From: Candidatus Gastranaerophilales bacterium
GTDB taxonomy: Bacteria > Cyanobacteriota > Vampirovibrionia > Gastranaerophilales > Gastranaerophilaceae
Direction of reading: 5' to 3'
Length of the DNA stretch: 34,845 nt
NCBI GenBank assembly: GCA_016280955.1
Contig: JAEEHV010000036.1
Coordinates: 1-34,845 of the forward strand
Shown: positions 14,581 to 23,633 of the stretch, piece by piece
Layout: each line of letters opens with the position of its first letter
Numbering within the stretch: position 1 is the first letter of the stretch
The notes under the pieces: model-generated
What the model was told of the DNA's origin: nothing
Databases searched by the model: none
Seen by the model: only the letters and a program-made list of their open reading frames with translations
Made by a program: the position numbers and the translations under genes

Positions 14581-15807
14581 TTACTCGTACCTCAGAGCAT
14601 CGATAGGATTAAGCAGAGATGCCTTATATGCCGGATAAATGCCGAATATTATACCGACAAGAGCAGAGAATGTAAACGATAATATAACAGGAAATATTGT
14701 AAATATTACCGGCATTTTAGAGATAAAGCTAAAAATCAGAGCTCCGATAATTCCGGTAAATATACCTATTACACCTCCTATTAATGACAATACAAGGGCT
14801 TCCGAGAGAAATTGAAGCCTTATGTCAATCGCACGGGCACCGATTGCCATTCGGATACCAATCTCTTTTGTACGTTCAGTAACAGAAACAAGCATTATGT
14901 TCATAACACCGATACCGCCGACAATCAAAGAAATAAACGCAACTACAATCAAAAACAGAGAAATCATTTGTGTAGTTGATTTCATTTTTTCCTGAAATTC
15001 AGCACTGTTTTTAATTTCAAAATCATTTTCCTGCATTTTTCCTAAGTTATGTCTGGAACGCAATATTTCTTCAATATCTTGTTTTGCAATATTGCTGCCT
15101 TCTACAGAAGAAGCTTTTGCAAGTATTTGACTGACCGAACCGGGGAAATCAGTCCCGAACACTTTTCTTTGTGCAGTTGTGAGCGGAATAAATATAACAT
15201 CATCCTGATCCATTGGTCCCATTGCACCTTTTGTAACAAGTGTTCCTATGACTTTAAACGGTACATTTCCGATTCTAATCATTTTCCCGATAGCATCAAT
15301 GTCTCCGAATAACTCGGTTTCAACTGTTGAACCGATTATTGCAACTTTTGCGGCATTATTGTCATCATCTTTTGTAAAAGCTCTGCCGTCTTTTATTTCG
15401 TAACTTTTTACAGTAAGATACGGTGTTGTTATTCCGTAAACAGTTGTCTGCCAGTTTTGGTTTCCGTACATTGTTTGTCTGGAAGAACTCATAATAGGGG
15501 CAACTGCTTCCAATCCTCTGGCATTTTTTTGTATTGCTTCAGCATCTTTTATACTAAGTGTCGGTTTTGAACCCATACCCATAGATACCCCGCCGGTTTT
15601 TGCACTTGCCGAGCGAATTGTTAAAACATTTGAACCCATCGATTCAATATTAGATTCAACTTGCTTATTCATACCTGCACCTACGGCAAGCATAGCAATA
15701 ACTGCCGCAACACCGATAATAATACCGAGAGAGGTGAGAGCAGAACGCATTTTATTTACTTTGAGCGAATTTAGTGCAATTTTTAATGTGGATTTAAAAT
15801 CGATCAT
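14581..15807 (-). CDS. MacB-type ABC transporter permease (FtsX family), 408 aa
   Basis: The first membrane helix (about 20-43, ALTSLGIIIGVAAVIAMLAV) is followed by a large extracytoplasmic MacB-type domain (about 45-275). Three C-terminal helices lie in the FtsX domain, with MNIMLVSVTERTKEIGIRMAIGA and the ending IYPAYKASLLNPIDALRYE typical of the family. Such permeases act as dimers with a LolD/MacB-like ATPase in mechanotransmission rather than classical transport, often exporting lipoproteins, peptides or antibiotics. The ATPase gene lies 108 bases upstream on the same strand. No membrane-fusion (MacA-like) gene is present in the window. No Shine-Dalgarno sequence is clear before the ATG. 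Confidence 0.9.
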   Translation of the reverse strand: MIDFKSTLKIALNSLKVNKMRSALTSLGIIIGVAAVIAMLAVGAGMNKQVESNIESMGSNVLTIRSASAKTGGVSMGMGSKPTLSIKDAEAIQKNARGLEAVAPIMSSSRQTMYGNQNWQTTVYGITTPYLTVKSYEIKDGRAFTKDDDNNAAKVAIIGSTVETELFGDIDAIGKMIRIGNVPFKVIGTLVTKGAMGPMDQDDVIFIPLTTAQRKVFGTDFPGSVSQILAKASSVEGSNIAKQDIEEILRSRHNLGKMQENDFEIKNSAEFQEKMKSTTQMISLFLIVVAFISLIVGGIGVMNIMLVSVTERTKEIGIRMAIGARAIDIRLQFLSEALVLSLIGGVIGIFTGIIGALIFSFISKMPVIFTIFPVILSFTFSALVGIIFGIYPAYKASLLNPIDALRYE

Positions 15808-15915
15808 ATTTTTAATTGAATAAGTTAATAAGTAAATCAGTAATAAGTGAATTAAAATTATTTTTTATCAACTTGTTAGCTAATTTCTTATAAACTTTCC
15901 CCTTTCATATATATT

Positions 15916-16632
15916 TTATGTTTCTCTGCTGCGTTGTTTTAACCATTCGTCTTTCGGAAGGTCTGAAACAATTTTTCCGTCTTTGAATTTGATTATTCGT
16001 TTTGTATATTCTGCTATATCTGGCTCGTGAGTAACGAGAACAACTGTTTTCCCAAACTTTTCATTTAAATTAACAAAAAATTCCATAACATCAATACTTG
16101 TTTTTGTATCCAAATTACCGGTAGGTTCATCTGCAAGAATTAACGGTGCATCATTTACTATTGCCCTTGCAATAGCAACTCTCTGCTGTTGACCGCCTGA
16201 CATTTGAGAAGGCATATTATTTTCTTTGTTCTCAAGTCCCACAATTTTTAAAGCTTCCCTTGCTCTTTTCAGCCTTTCCGCTTCCGGCAGTCCTTTATAT
16301 ATCATTGGCATAGCAACATTATCAATCGCAGATGTTCTTGCTATCAGGTTAAAACCCTGAAAAACAAACCCTATTTTATTATTTCTTATATCGGATAATT
16401 GGTCAGATGTAAGTGAAAATACATCTACTCCGTCAAGATAATATTCACCGCTTGTTGGTCTGTCAAGAGTTCCGAGCATATTCATACAGGTGGATTTTCC
16501 TGAACCGGAAGTTCCCATTATTGCAACAAATTCGCCCTCATCAATGGAAAAAGAAACATTATTAAGAGCATAAAACTTTTCTTCTCCCATCTCATATATT
16601 TTAACTGCGTTTTTTACTGTTATTAAACTCAC
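15916..16632 (-). CDS. ABC transporter ATPase (LolD/MacB type), 238 aa
   Basis: The protein has Walker A GTSGSGKST, Q-loop VFQGFNL, signature SGGQQQRVAIARAI, Walker B LILADEPTGNLD and switch histidine VTHEPDIAEY, all intact. It is the energising partner of the permease directly downstream. The longest frame begins with TTG at 16674, but family alignment favours GTG at 16632 (then SLITVKNAVKIYEMGEEKF). The ribosome-binding site is weak (GAGAA), so the start is uncertain. It is preceded by a tRNA-Leu terminator, so the pair is likely transcribed from a promoter in the intervening AT-rich stretch, where TGATAAAAT is a candidate -10. Confidence 0.9.
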   Translation of the reverse strand: MSLITVKNAVKIYEMGEEKFYALNNVSFSIDEGEFVAIMGTSGSGKSTCMNMLGTLDRPTSGEYYLDGVDVFSLTSDQLSDIRNNKIGFVFQGFNLIARTSAIDNVAMPMIYKGLPEAERLKRAREALKIVGLENKENNMPSQMSGGQQQRVAIARAIVNDAPLILADEPTGNLDTKTSIDVMEFFVNLNEKFGKTVVLVTHEPDIAEYTKRIIKFKDGKIVSDLPKDEWLKQRSRET

Positions 16633-16690
16633 TTTGATATTTCTCAGATTTTCTTTACTAAATAATTTTATCAAATTAGATAAATATAAG

Positions 16691-16732
16691 CAAATAAAAA
16701 AGTAACTCTTGTATGAGTTACTTTTTTATTTG
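16691..16732 (-). terminator. Terminator of tRNA-Leu
   Basis: A perfect 18-bp inverted repeat (GTAACTC with GAGTTAC at the core, extended by A/T arms) surrounds a six-base loop, directly after the tRNA 3' end. The minus-strand transcript ends in a T-rich arm. Confidence 0.9.
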
Positions 16733-16814
16733 CCGATGGTCGGGGTCGAACCGACACGTAGTTGCCTACACCAGATTTTGAGTCTGGCACGTCTACCAAT
16801 TCCATCACATCGGC
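16731..16814 (-). tRNA. tRNA-Leu (anticodon CAA)
   Basis: The minus strand folds into an 84-nt class II tRNA. Acceptor strands GCCGATG and CATCGGC pair with discriminator A. The anticodon stem CCAGA/TCTGG encloses CTCAAAA, giving anticodon CAA for UUG. The T arm contains GTCGGTTCGACCCCGAC. CCA is not encoded. Confidence 0.95.
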
Positions 16815-16888
16815 TTAGTGCCTGCAAGATTATTAAACCAAAAAAATAAAATTATTTCAAATGATTTTTTAATCTTAGACAGACAAAA

Positions 16889-17941
16889 TTATTCCTCAGG
16901 TAATCCCAACGATATACGTTTATCTTTCGGGTTAAACTTTTCTATTTTTGTATCGATTTTATCACCAACAGCAAGTACTTTGCCGTTTTTATTCTGATAA
17001 GCTGAAACAGATGACTGAGGAAGTAATGCCTCTACTCCGTCCATAACTTCAACAAAAGCTCCGAAAGGCTTAACTCTGGTTACGATACCTTCTTTAACAT
17101 CGCCTTCTTTAAGTTCTTCTTCTGCTTTTATCCACGGATCCGGCTCAGTATTCTTTAAGCTCAGACTAATTCTCTGCTTATCATGGTCGATATCAATAAT
17201 TTCTACATTAATTTCCTGCCCGACCTTTAACAAATCAGTAGGATGCTCAACCCATTTCCATGAGATTTGTGAAAGCGGTAAAAGACAATCAACACCGCCA
17301 ACATTTACAAATGCACCAAAATCAGTTATTCTTACTACTTCACCTTTTACAATTTGACCGACTTCAACCTGTGAGAATACGTTCTTTCTGGTTTCAGCCA
17401 TATTTGTTTCAAATACTTTTTTATTAGAAAGTATTAGGTTATTTTGTGATTTATCCAAGGTTAAAATTTTAACTTCAATCTTATCGCCAACAGCAGCTAT
17501 AGTTTCTCTTGCACAGAGCTGACCTTGAGGAATAAAACCCTGAACACCGGAAATATCAACTATAATACCGCCTTTTACAATTTGAGCCACAACGGCAGCT
17601 ATAGTTTCATCGGCTTCTTTAATTTTTTCAAGCTCTGACCAGGTATGTGCTGCAGCTACCTTTTTGTATGACAATATAAATTTGCCGTTTTCATCAGCTT
17701 CCTGAGTAATCAGAAATTCATATTCCGTATTTTTCTCAAGCACACTTTCAACTTTAATTTTCTTATCTGAAGAAACTTCATAAGACGGAACAAATGCGGT
17801 ACATTTAGAACCTATGTCAACTATTGCCCCATCTGATTCATACGCACAAACAATCCCCTGTACAATGTCACCCCTTTTAAAATTGTAATCATACTTTGAT
17901 AAAAGAGCCTCAAAATCTTCATCTGAATACTTCTCTGCCAT
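16889..17941 (-). CDS. rpsA: 30S ribosomal protein S1 (four S1 domains), 350 aa
   Basis: Four S1 RNA-binding domains are seen at about 22-85, 105-165, 190-258 and 275-345. The third shows VGQIVKGEVVRITDFGAFVNVGG and the fourth EGDVKEGIVTRVKPFGAFVEV, with the typical DHDKQRISLSLK and PKDKRISLGL endings. Length fits the short S1 of cyanobacteria-like and some other lineages rather than the six-domain proteobacterial form. S1 helps the 30S subunit bind mRNAs with weak or absent Shine-Dalgarno sequences, which is relevant here. AAAGGAAG lies about 11 bases before the ATG. A strong promoter lies at 18010-18038; the 60-base leader can form a TGGCG/CGCCA hairpin, perhaps for autoregulation. Confidence 0.92.
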   Translation of the reverse strand: MAEKYSDEDFEALLSKYDYNFKRGDIVQGIVCAYESDGAIVDIGSKCTAFVPSYEVSSDKKIKVESVLEKNTEYEFLITQEADENGKFILSYKKVAAAHTWSELEKIKEADETIAAVVAQIVKGGIIVDISGVQGFIPQGQLCARETIAAVGDKIEVKILTLDKSQNNLILSNKKVFETNMAETRKNVFSQVEVGQIVKGEVVRITDFGAFVNVGGVDCLLPLSQISWKWVEHPTDLLKVGQEINVEIIDIDHDKQRISLSLKNTEPDPWIKAEEELKEGDVKEGIVTRVKPFGAFVEVMDGVEALLPQSSVSAYQNKNGKVLAVGDKIDTKIEKFNPKDKRISLGLPEE

Positions 17942-18009
17942 TCTCGTATTCTTCCTTTCTAAACTGTGGCGGAATCACATTTCGCCATCCCTCTAATAAA
18001 CACGCGAGT

Positions 18010-18038
18010 ATTATATCATATTTGTCAATATCGGTCAA
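18010..18038 (-). promoter_or_regulatory. Strong promoter of rpsA
   Basis: On the minus strand TTGACC (18033-18038) and TATAAT (18010-18015) are 17 bases apart, and the -10 carries a TGA extension. The predicted start is near 18003. Confidence 0.75.
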
Positions 18039-18098
18039 ATTATATACTTCTGCATTATTTAGTGATAAATTATTTATAAAACAAAAGAGAGGTATTTT

Positions 18099-18965
18099 AT
18101 GATATATAACAATGTTCTTGAATTAATCGGTAATACACCGATTGTAAAATATAATGACAAAATATTCCTTAAACTCGAATATTATAATCCTTCAAATTCC
18201 GTAAAAGACAGAGCAGCATATTCTATGATTAAAAATGCAATGGAAAGAGGAGAGATAAACAAAGATACTATAATAGTAGAGCCGACAAGCGGAAATACAG
18301 GAATCGGGCTTGCTATGTGCTGCGCAGTACTGGGGCTTAAAATAATTATATGTATGCCTGAAAGTATGTCTGTTGAAAGAAGAAAATCCATTTCCGCATA
18401 CGGTGCCGAACTAGTTTTAACACCGGCAAACCTGGGAATGAAAGGAGCTGTTGACAAAGCCAATGAACTTTTAAAACAATACAAAAACAGTTTTATGCCT
18501 ATGCAATTCTCAAATCCGGATAATCCTAAGGCTCACAGGCAGACCGCTGAAGAAATACAGAATGAATTGGGTGACAGAAAAATAGCAGTAGTTGCCGGAA
18601 TCGGAACCGGAGGAACTGCGTGCGGAATAAAAAAATATCTCAAAGACGGCATTGTATATGGTGTTGAACCGGAAGAAAGTCCGTTATTAACGAAAGGAAC
18701 CGCTTCTTCTCATAAAATTCAGGGAATCGGAGCAAATTTTATACCTGAAATATACAAAAATGGTAATTTAGACGGTGTTATAACAGTAAAAGGAGAAGAT
18801 GCTATCAATGCAGCAAAAGAGCTTGCCCAAAAGCACGGTATTTTCTGCGGAATTAGTGCCGGAGCAAACTTAAAAGCCGCAAAAGAAATTGCCGTACTTC
18901 ATCCGGACAGAACGATAATAGCAATAATCCCCGACAGCGGAGAACGTTATCTGTCTGTATGGTAA
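18099..18965 (+). CDS. cysK: Cysteine synthase (O-acetylserine sulfhydrylase), 288 aa
   Basis: This PLP-dependent enzyme makes L-cysteine from O-acetylserine and sulfide. The PLP lysine lies in NPSNSVKDRAA. The substrate loop PTSGNTGIGLAM and the phosphate-binding GIGTGGTACG loop are intact, and the C-terminus has PDSGERYLSVW. The length is near the short end of the CysK/CysM range (300-310). GAGAGG lies 6 bases before the ATG. It is followed after 91 bases by cysE on the same strand, so substrate-making and substrate-using enzymes are paired. CysM-type substrate use cannot be excluded by sequence. Confidence 0.93.
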   Translation: MIYNNVLELIGNTPIVKYNDKIFLKLEYYNPSNSVKDRAAYSMIKNAMERGEINKDTIIVEPTSGNTGIGLAMCCAVLGLKIIICMPESMSVERRKSISAYGAELVLTPANLGMKGAVDKANELLKQYKNSFMPMQFSNPDNPKAHRQTAEEIQNELGDRKIAVVAGIGTGGTACGIKKYLKDGIVYGVEPEESPLLTKGTASSHKIQGIGANFIPEIYKNGNLDGVITVKGEDAINAAKELAQKHGIFCGISAGANLKAAKEIAVLHPDRTIIAIIPDSGERYLSVW

Positions 18966-19056
18966 GACTTACTGATTTACATTTATACATTATTGTGCCA
19001 ATATTTATATTATCGGAATAATTATATACAACTTCCCGCTTATTATAAGGATACAG

Positions 19057-19710
19057 ATGTTAATACGAGCATTAAACAAAATAAAAGAAGATATAAAAGT
19101 AATCTACGAAAATGATCCTGCAGCGAATAACCTTGCAGAAGTTATATTCTGTTACCCGGGTTTTCAGGCTTTACTCTCTCACAGAATCGCTCATAAACTT
19201 GCTTATTGGAAAATTCCTTTTCTTCCGAGATACATATCGTATTTAACAAGAATTATCACCGGCATTGAAATCCATCCGAAAGCACGAATCGGTAATCGTT
19301 TTTTTATAGACCACGGTGAAGGTGTCGTAATTGGCGAAACAACGATAATCGGCGATGATGTACTGATATACCAGCAAGTTACACTTGGCGGAACAGGAAA
19401 TGAACACGGCAAAAGACACCCGACTATCGGAAATAATGTTATTATCGGAGCCGGGGCAAAAGTATTGGGTAATATAACAATCGGAAACAATGTAAGAATA
19501 GGAGCAGGCTCCGTTGTAATAGATAACGTTCCTGACAACTGTACAGTTGTGGGTATTCCGGGCAGAGTTGTTCAGCAAAAAGTATTTAATCACGAAGGCA
19601 TATTAATGCACAACAGAATACCGGACCCTGTCACTTGTGAGCTTAACCGGTTAAAATACGAGGTACAGGAACTGAAAAATAAATTATCCTCAGAAGAAAA
19701 TTGCAAATAA
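19057..19710 (+). CDS. cysE: Serine O-acetyltransferase, 217 aa
   Basis: The protein acetylates serine from acetyl-CoA in the first committed step to cysteine. After a helical N-terminal part ([15 protein letters not shown]) comes a left-handed beta-helix of hexapeptide repeats ([53 protein letters not shown]). The catalytic His/Asp region is [10 protein letters not shown], and [13 protein letters not shown] is the usual acetyl-CoA loop. This is the short form without the long N-terminal domain of enteric CysE. AAGGA lies before the ATG. The stop is two bases from that of the convergent proS gene, with no terminator visible. Confidence 0.95.
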   Translation: MLIRALNKIKEDIKVIYENDPAANNLAEVIFCYPGFQALLSHRIAHKLAYWKIPFLPRYISYLTRIITGIEIHPKARIGNRFFIDHGEGVVIGETTIIGDDVLIYQQVTLGGTGNEHGKRHPTIGNNVIIGAGAKVLGNITIGNNVRIGAGSVVIDNVPDNCTVVGIPGRVVQQKVFNHEGILMHNRIPDPVTCELNRLKYEVQELKNKLSSEENCK

Positions 19711-19712
19711 AA

Positions 19713-21473
19713 TTAGTATTTATTTGCCTGTTGTCTTAAATTATTTACTGCCGTAACAACTATTTCTGCAGCATCTTCAGGTCTTATATCAGATAATTGT
19801 TCGGAGTTTCTTTCTTTAAATTCTACAAAACCCTCTGCAATTCCTTTTCCTACAGTAATACGATAAGGAAAACCAATCAAGTCAGCATCTTTGAACTTAA
19901 CACCGGCTCTTTCATCTCTGTCATCAAGAACAGCTTCAACACCGTGTTTGTTGAGTGTTTTATAAATATCTTCAGCAACTCTCATTTGCTGTTCATCTTT
20001 AATGTTTACCGGAATAACAACTGCATGATACGGAGCAATCGCAAGCGGCCAAATAATACCATGGTCATCATGGTGCGCTTCAACTGCAGCAGCAGCCGTT
20101 CTTGTAACACCAATACCGTAACAACCCATTACATAAGGCTGAGTTTTTCCGTTCTGGTCGAGGAATACTGCGTTCATCGGTTTAGAGTATTTTGTTCCGA
20201 GCTGGAATATGTTGCCTACTTCAATACCTCTTGTAACTTTTAACGGTTTTCCGCAAACGGGACAAATATCACCTGCTTCTACAAGTCTGATATCTGTAAC
20301 TGCTTCAGGAAGTTCGACATCTTTACCCCAATTATACCCTACCCCGTGGACATCTTTTTTGTTTATTCCGATAACAAAATTTTTCATATCTTTAACTGTT
20401 TCATCAGCAACAACTTTAATTTTGAATCCGTTGTATTCTTTTAAACCTTTTGGACCTATAAAGCCTTTCTCAGAATCAAAACCATTTACCGTCATCATTT
20501 CTTCAATCTCGCCTGCTGTTGCAATTCTGATATCAGTACCGCCAACAGCATTCATAAGTTTTGTTTCTTCAACTGTTCTGTCAGCTCTTATTAATGCCAA
20601 AACAGGAGCTTTATCAACAATATAAACTAAGGTTTTAACAATTACTGTTGCAGGTATATTCAAGAATTCACATAATTCTTCAATTGAATGAGTATTTGGA
20701 GTATCAACAATTTTAGCTTCCTTCCAGTCACCTTCTGTTTTAGTATCAGGAAGCTTAGATACTGCATGATTTGAATTTGCTGCGTAATCGCATTCGCAGT
20801 AGAAAACATCATTTTCACCTGAATCCTGATCCGTAATAACCATAAACTCATGGCTTACACTTCCGCCTATTGCACCGGAATCAGACTGAACTGCTTTTGT
20901 TTCCAAACCGCAACGTTTGAATATTTTTGTATAAGCATTCCACATATTTTTGTATTCTTTTTCCAGTCCTTCCTGATCAACATCAAAAGAATAAGCATCC
21001 TTCATTATGAACTCACGTCCTCTTAACAAACCGAAACGGGGACGTCTTTCATCACGGAACTTAGACTGAATCTGGTATAAATTAACAGGTAATTGCTTGT
21101 ATGATTTAAGTCCGTCACGGGCAATAGCGGTAATAATCTCTTCGTGCGTCGGTCCGAGACACATTTCTCTGCCGTGTCTGTCAGTTAATCTCATTAGTTC
21201 GCCACCGTATGCACCCCATCTTCCGGATTCCTCCCAAAGTTCTTTTGGCTGGACAAAAGGCATCAAAAGTTCCTGTGCGCCGGCTCTGTTCATTTCTTCA
21301 CGAATAATATTTTCAACTTTTCTGATTACTCGCCACATAAGTGGTAAATAGTTGTAAATTCCCATTGAAAGTTTTCTTATATACCCTGCTCTTACAAGAA
21401 GTTTATGTGAAATAACTTCGGCATCAGACGGAAATTCTCTTAAAGTCTGTACAAACAATTTTGACATTTTCAT
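19713..21473 (-). CDS. proS: Prolyl-tRNA synthetase, bacterial type with editing domain, 586 aa
   Basis: The class II core has motif 1 near MGIYNYLPLMWRVIRKVENIIR, motif 2 around FRDERRPRFGLLRGREFIMKDAYSFD and motif 3 near CYGIGVTRTAAAAVE. GPTHEEIITAIARD is the family marker. The insertion of about 170 residues between motifs 2 and 3 is the YbaK-like domain that hydrolyses Ala-tRNA(Pro). The C-terminal anticodon-binding domain holds AIAPYHAVVIPVN and VEAVLDDRDERAGVKFKDADLIG. AGAGGA lies 10 bases before the ATG; TTTGTGGTAAAAT upstream is the likely extended -10. Confidence 0.97.
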   Translation of the reverse strand: MKMSKLFVQTLREFPSDAEVISHKLLVRAGYIRKLSMGIYNYLPLMWRVIRKVENIIREEMNRAGAQELLMPFVQPKELWEESGRWGAYGGELMRLTDRHGREMCLGPTHEEIITAIARDGLKSYKQLPVNLYQIQSKFRDERRPRFGLLRGREFIMKDAYSFDVDQEGLEKEYKNMWNAYTKIFKRCGLETKAVQSDSGAIGGSVSHEFMVITDQDSGENDVFYCECDYAANSNHAVSKLPDTKTEGDWKEAKIVDTPNTHSIEELCEFLNIPATVIVKTLVYIVDKAPVLALIRADRTVEETKLMNAVGGTDIRIATAGEIEEMMTVNGFDSEKGFIGPKGLKEYNGFKIKVVADETVKDMKNFVIGINKKDVHGVGYNWGKDVELPEAVTDIRLVEAGDICPVCGKPLKVTRGIEVGNIFQLGTKYSKPMNAVFLDQNGKTQPYVMGCYGIGVTRTAAAAVEAHHDDHGIIWPLAIAPYHAVVIPVNIKDEQQMRVAEDIYKTLNKHGVEAVLDDRDERAGVKFKDADLIGFPYRITVGKGIAEGFVEFKERNSEQLSDIRPEDAAEIVVTAVNNLRQQANKY

Positions 21474-21569
21474 GGTTATAAAATCCTCTAAATCTAATAT
21501 ATGCCTATTTTACCACAAAGGAGTAAAAACATTTAAACTGACTAATGTTTGTTACAATATTACAATAAA

Positions 21570-21591
21570 AAGTGACATTTTATCCCTTTTG
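21570..21591 (+). repeat. Copy of the AAGTGACATTT..TCCC.TTTG motif
   Basis: AAGTGACATTTTATCCCTTTTG here matches AAGTGACATTTCGTCCCATTTG at 941-962 in 19 of 22 positions. It lies 46 bases before the DUF2229 gene. It may be a mobile-element end or a regulatory site; two copies cannot decide. Confidence 0.35.
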
Positions 21592-21636
21592 ATGTAGCAT
21601 GTTATATGATAAAGCAAAAAGAGGTCATCGTTATAA

Positions 21637-22710
21637 ATGGAAAATGAAAGAGTTATCGGTATACCGAGGGGAATGTCATTTTATAATAATTATCCGTTTT
21701 GGTACGGTTTTTTTACAGCACTGGGAATAAAAATAGTATTATCTGATCCGACAACAAAGCAAACAATGACTGACGGTGCATCTCTTGTTGTTACGGAAAC
21801 CTGCCTGCCTGTAAAAATATATTTGGGGCATATTTTGAATTTAATATCTAAAGGAGTTAAGAACATTTATGTTCCTTCACTCCAGTCAATCGCACCCAAA
21901 ATATACAACTGCTCAAAAATCAGAGGCTTGCCAGATTTAGTCAGAAATGTAATTAAGGCAGATGTTAATATTATAGAACCTACTCTTGATAAATCAGCAA
22001 AAAATCAGGGGTTATATGAATTTTTAAAAGAATCTGTAAAACCATTCGGCATTACTGATTTCGATGAAATTAAAAAAGCTTCAAAACAAGGGTGGAAAGT
22101 TTATAACAATTTTCTTGTTATGGCTCGTTCCGGCATGAGTTATAAAAAAGCAATGCACTATGCATTAAGCGGAAAAATATTTATTGAGCAGCAGGAAAAT
22201 AAAAAAGAAGCACCTATAAATGTTGCATTGATTTCTCACGGATACAATATGTATGATGAACGTGCAACGATGAAAATATTTGATAAACTTGAAAAAATGG
22301 ATGTAAAAGTATTCACATCACTGCAATTAACCGACGAACAGATGAGTGAAGGTATTGCAACACTCGGTCAAAATAAATACTGGGCAAATGAACATGAAAT
22401 GACCGGTACTGCAGGGCACTATTTAAAAGATAACAAAATTGACGGAATAATATCAATTAACGCATTTGGCTGCGGACCTGATTCACTTATGGTTGACAGA
22501 ATTACACGTAAGGCTAAAGAATTTGGCAAACCGTTACTGGTTCTTACCATAGACGAACAAACCGGAGAGGCAGGATTTATAACCCGTATTGAGGCATTTA
22601 TTGATATGCTGTTCCGTAAAAAACGTTCAAAAATTCTCGCCGGTGTTGAGATTCAGGAATATGATTATGTTCCGCAAACTAATATTTGCGAATCTCTTTT
22701 TACAAAGTAA
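21637..22710 (+). CDS. DUF2229 / CoA-dehydratase activase-related protein, 357 aa
   Basis: The protein begins ERVIGIPRGMSFYNNYPFWYGFF, typical of the DUF2229 family related to the 2-hydroxyacyl-CoA dehydratase/activase group. Cysteines in TETCLPVKIYLGH, IYNCSKIRGLPD and NAFGCGPDSLM are placed to hold an iron-sulfur cluster, as in the dehydratase-like family. Such domains are often fused to an ASKHA-type ATPase activase; here the protein is free-standing and no activase gene is in the window. The substrate is unknown. GAGG lies 12 bases before the ATG, an unusually long spacing. Its stop directly abuts that of the convergent pseudouridine synthase gene. Confidence 0.8.
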   Translation: MENERVIGIPRGMSFYNNYPFWYGFFTALGIKIVLSDPTTKQTMTDGASLVVTETCLPVKIYLGHILNLISKGVKNIYVPSLQSIAPKIYNCSKIRGLPDLVRNVIKADVNIIEPTLDKSAKNQGLYEFLKESVKPFGITDFDEIKKASKQGWKVYNNFLVMARSGMSYKKAMHYALSGKIFIEQQENKKEAPINVALISHGYNMYDERATMKIFDKLEKMDVKVFTSLQLTDEQMSEGIATLGQNKYWANEHEMTGTAGHYLKDNKIDGIISINAFGCGPDSLMVDRITRKAKEFGKPLLVLTIDEQTGEAGFITRIEAFIDMLFRKKRSKILAGVEIQEYDYVPQTNICESLFTK

Positions 22711-23616
22711 TCATCGGCAGTTTTCAAGATAAGATAATACTTTTTTGAACTTCTCATCTTTTTCAATTTCAAGCATAATAATCTCACCGTCATACGGTTT
22801 GGGAAAAGATAGTTTATAAGACTGAAGAACTTGTTCTTCTGTATTAACTTTCATCTTTCCGAAACCATATAATGTGTCATTAAATACGGGATGACCTATT
22901 GAAGAAAGATGCACTCTTATCTGATGTGTTCGTCCTGTTATAAGAGTAACTTCTGCCAGTGTAGCATCCGCATATCTTTTCAGTACCTTAACAGCAGAAA
23001 TGCTTTCTTTTCCGTTTTCTGTTATACACATTTTATGTGGTTGGGATAAATGTCTGCCTATTGGCTTATTGATAATAAATTCATCCTCATTAATAACACC
23101 CTTTACAATTGTCAGGTACTTTTTGGTTATTTCTCTGTTCTTAATTTTTTCAGCTAAATATTCATGTGCTTTATTATTTTTTGCAATCATCAGCAAGCCC
23201 GAAGTATTTCTGTCAAGTCTATGTATGATACCGCGGCGGAATTCTCCGTTTATATCGGATAAATTCTCGCCATATTTGTACAAAAGAGCATTAACGAGAG
23301 TTCCTGAAAGTTCTAATGATGTCGGATGAGTAAGCATACCGGATGGTTTGTTGACTACAGCCATATTTTCATCTTCATAAACAATGTCCAAATCAATATT
23401 TTCCGGCTCAATTTTTACACATTTTTCTTCAATATTTACTTCAATACAATCATTAAATTTTAAAATATATGACGGTTTAACACTCTTTGAATTTACAACT
23501 ACAGAGCCAGCCTTTATTTCTGACTGAATTTTTGAACGGGAATAATCTTGCAAATATTCTGCAAGAAACGCATCTAACCTTAAACTTTCATTGTAATCAT
23601 CAACAATCAGCTTCAT
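22711..23616 (-). CDS. RluA/RluD-family 23S rRNA pseudouridine synthase, 301 aa
   Basis: An N-terminal S4 RNA-binding domain (LRLDAFLAEYLQDYSRSKIQ) precedes the catalytic domain with GIIHRLDRNTSGLLMIAKN, whose Asp is the nucleophile. TGRTHQIRVHLSSIGHPVFND is the family C-terminal signature. Layout fits RluD, which modifies helix 69 of 23S rRNA, but RluA-family targets cannot be told apart by eye. It follows miaA by 17 bases on the same strand. No Shine-Dalgarno sequence is present; instead TATAAT ends six bases before the ATG (see 23623-23628), so it may be made from its own leaderless transcript as well as from the miaA mRNA. Confidence 0.92.
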   Translation of the reverse strand: MKLIVDDYNESLRLDAFLAEYLQDYSRSKIQSEIKAGSVVVNSKSVKPSYILKFNDCIEVNIEEKCVKIEPENIDLDIVYEDENMAVVNKPSGMLTHPTSLELSGTLVNALLYKYGENLSDINGEFRRGIIHRLDRNTSGLLMIAKNNKAHEYLAEKIKNREITKKYLTIVKGVINEDEFIINKPIGRHLSQPHKMCITENGKESISAVKVLKRYADATLAEVTLITGRTHQIRVHLSSIGHPVFNDTLYGFGKMKVNTEEQVLQSYKLSFPKPYDGEIIMLEIEKDEKFKKVLSYLENCR

Positions 23617-23622
23617 ATTAAC

Positions 23623-23628
23623 ATTATA
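23623..23628 (-). promoter_or_regulatory. -10 box six bases before the pseudouridine synthase start
   Basis: TATAAT on the minus strand, then GTTAAT, then ATG. The box lies 5 bases after the miaA stop. The -35 position would fall within the miaA end and shows no good match. Confidence 0.5.
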
Positions 23629-23633
23629 ACCCG

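Noticed and set aside
19203..19593. Minus-strand frames opposite cysE
   Set aside because: They are antisense to a well-recognised hexapeptide-repeat gene and have no start signals.
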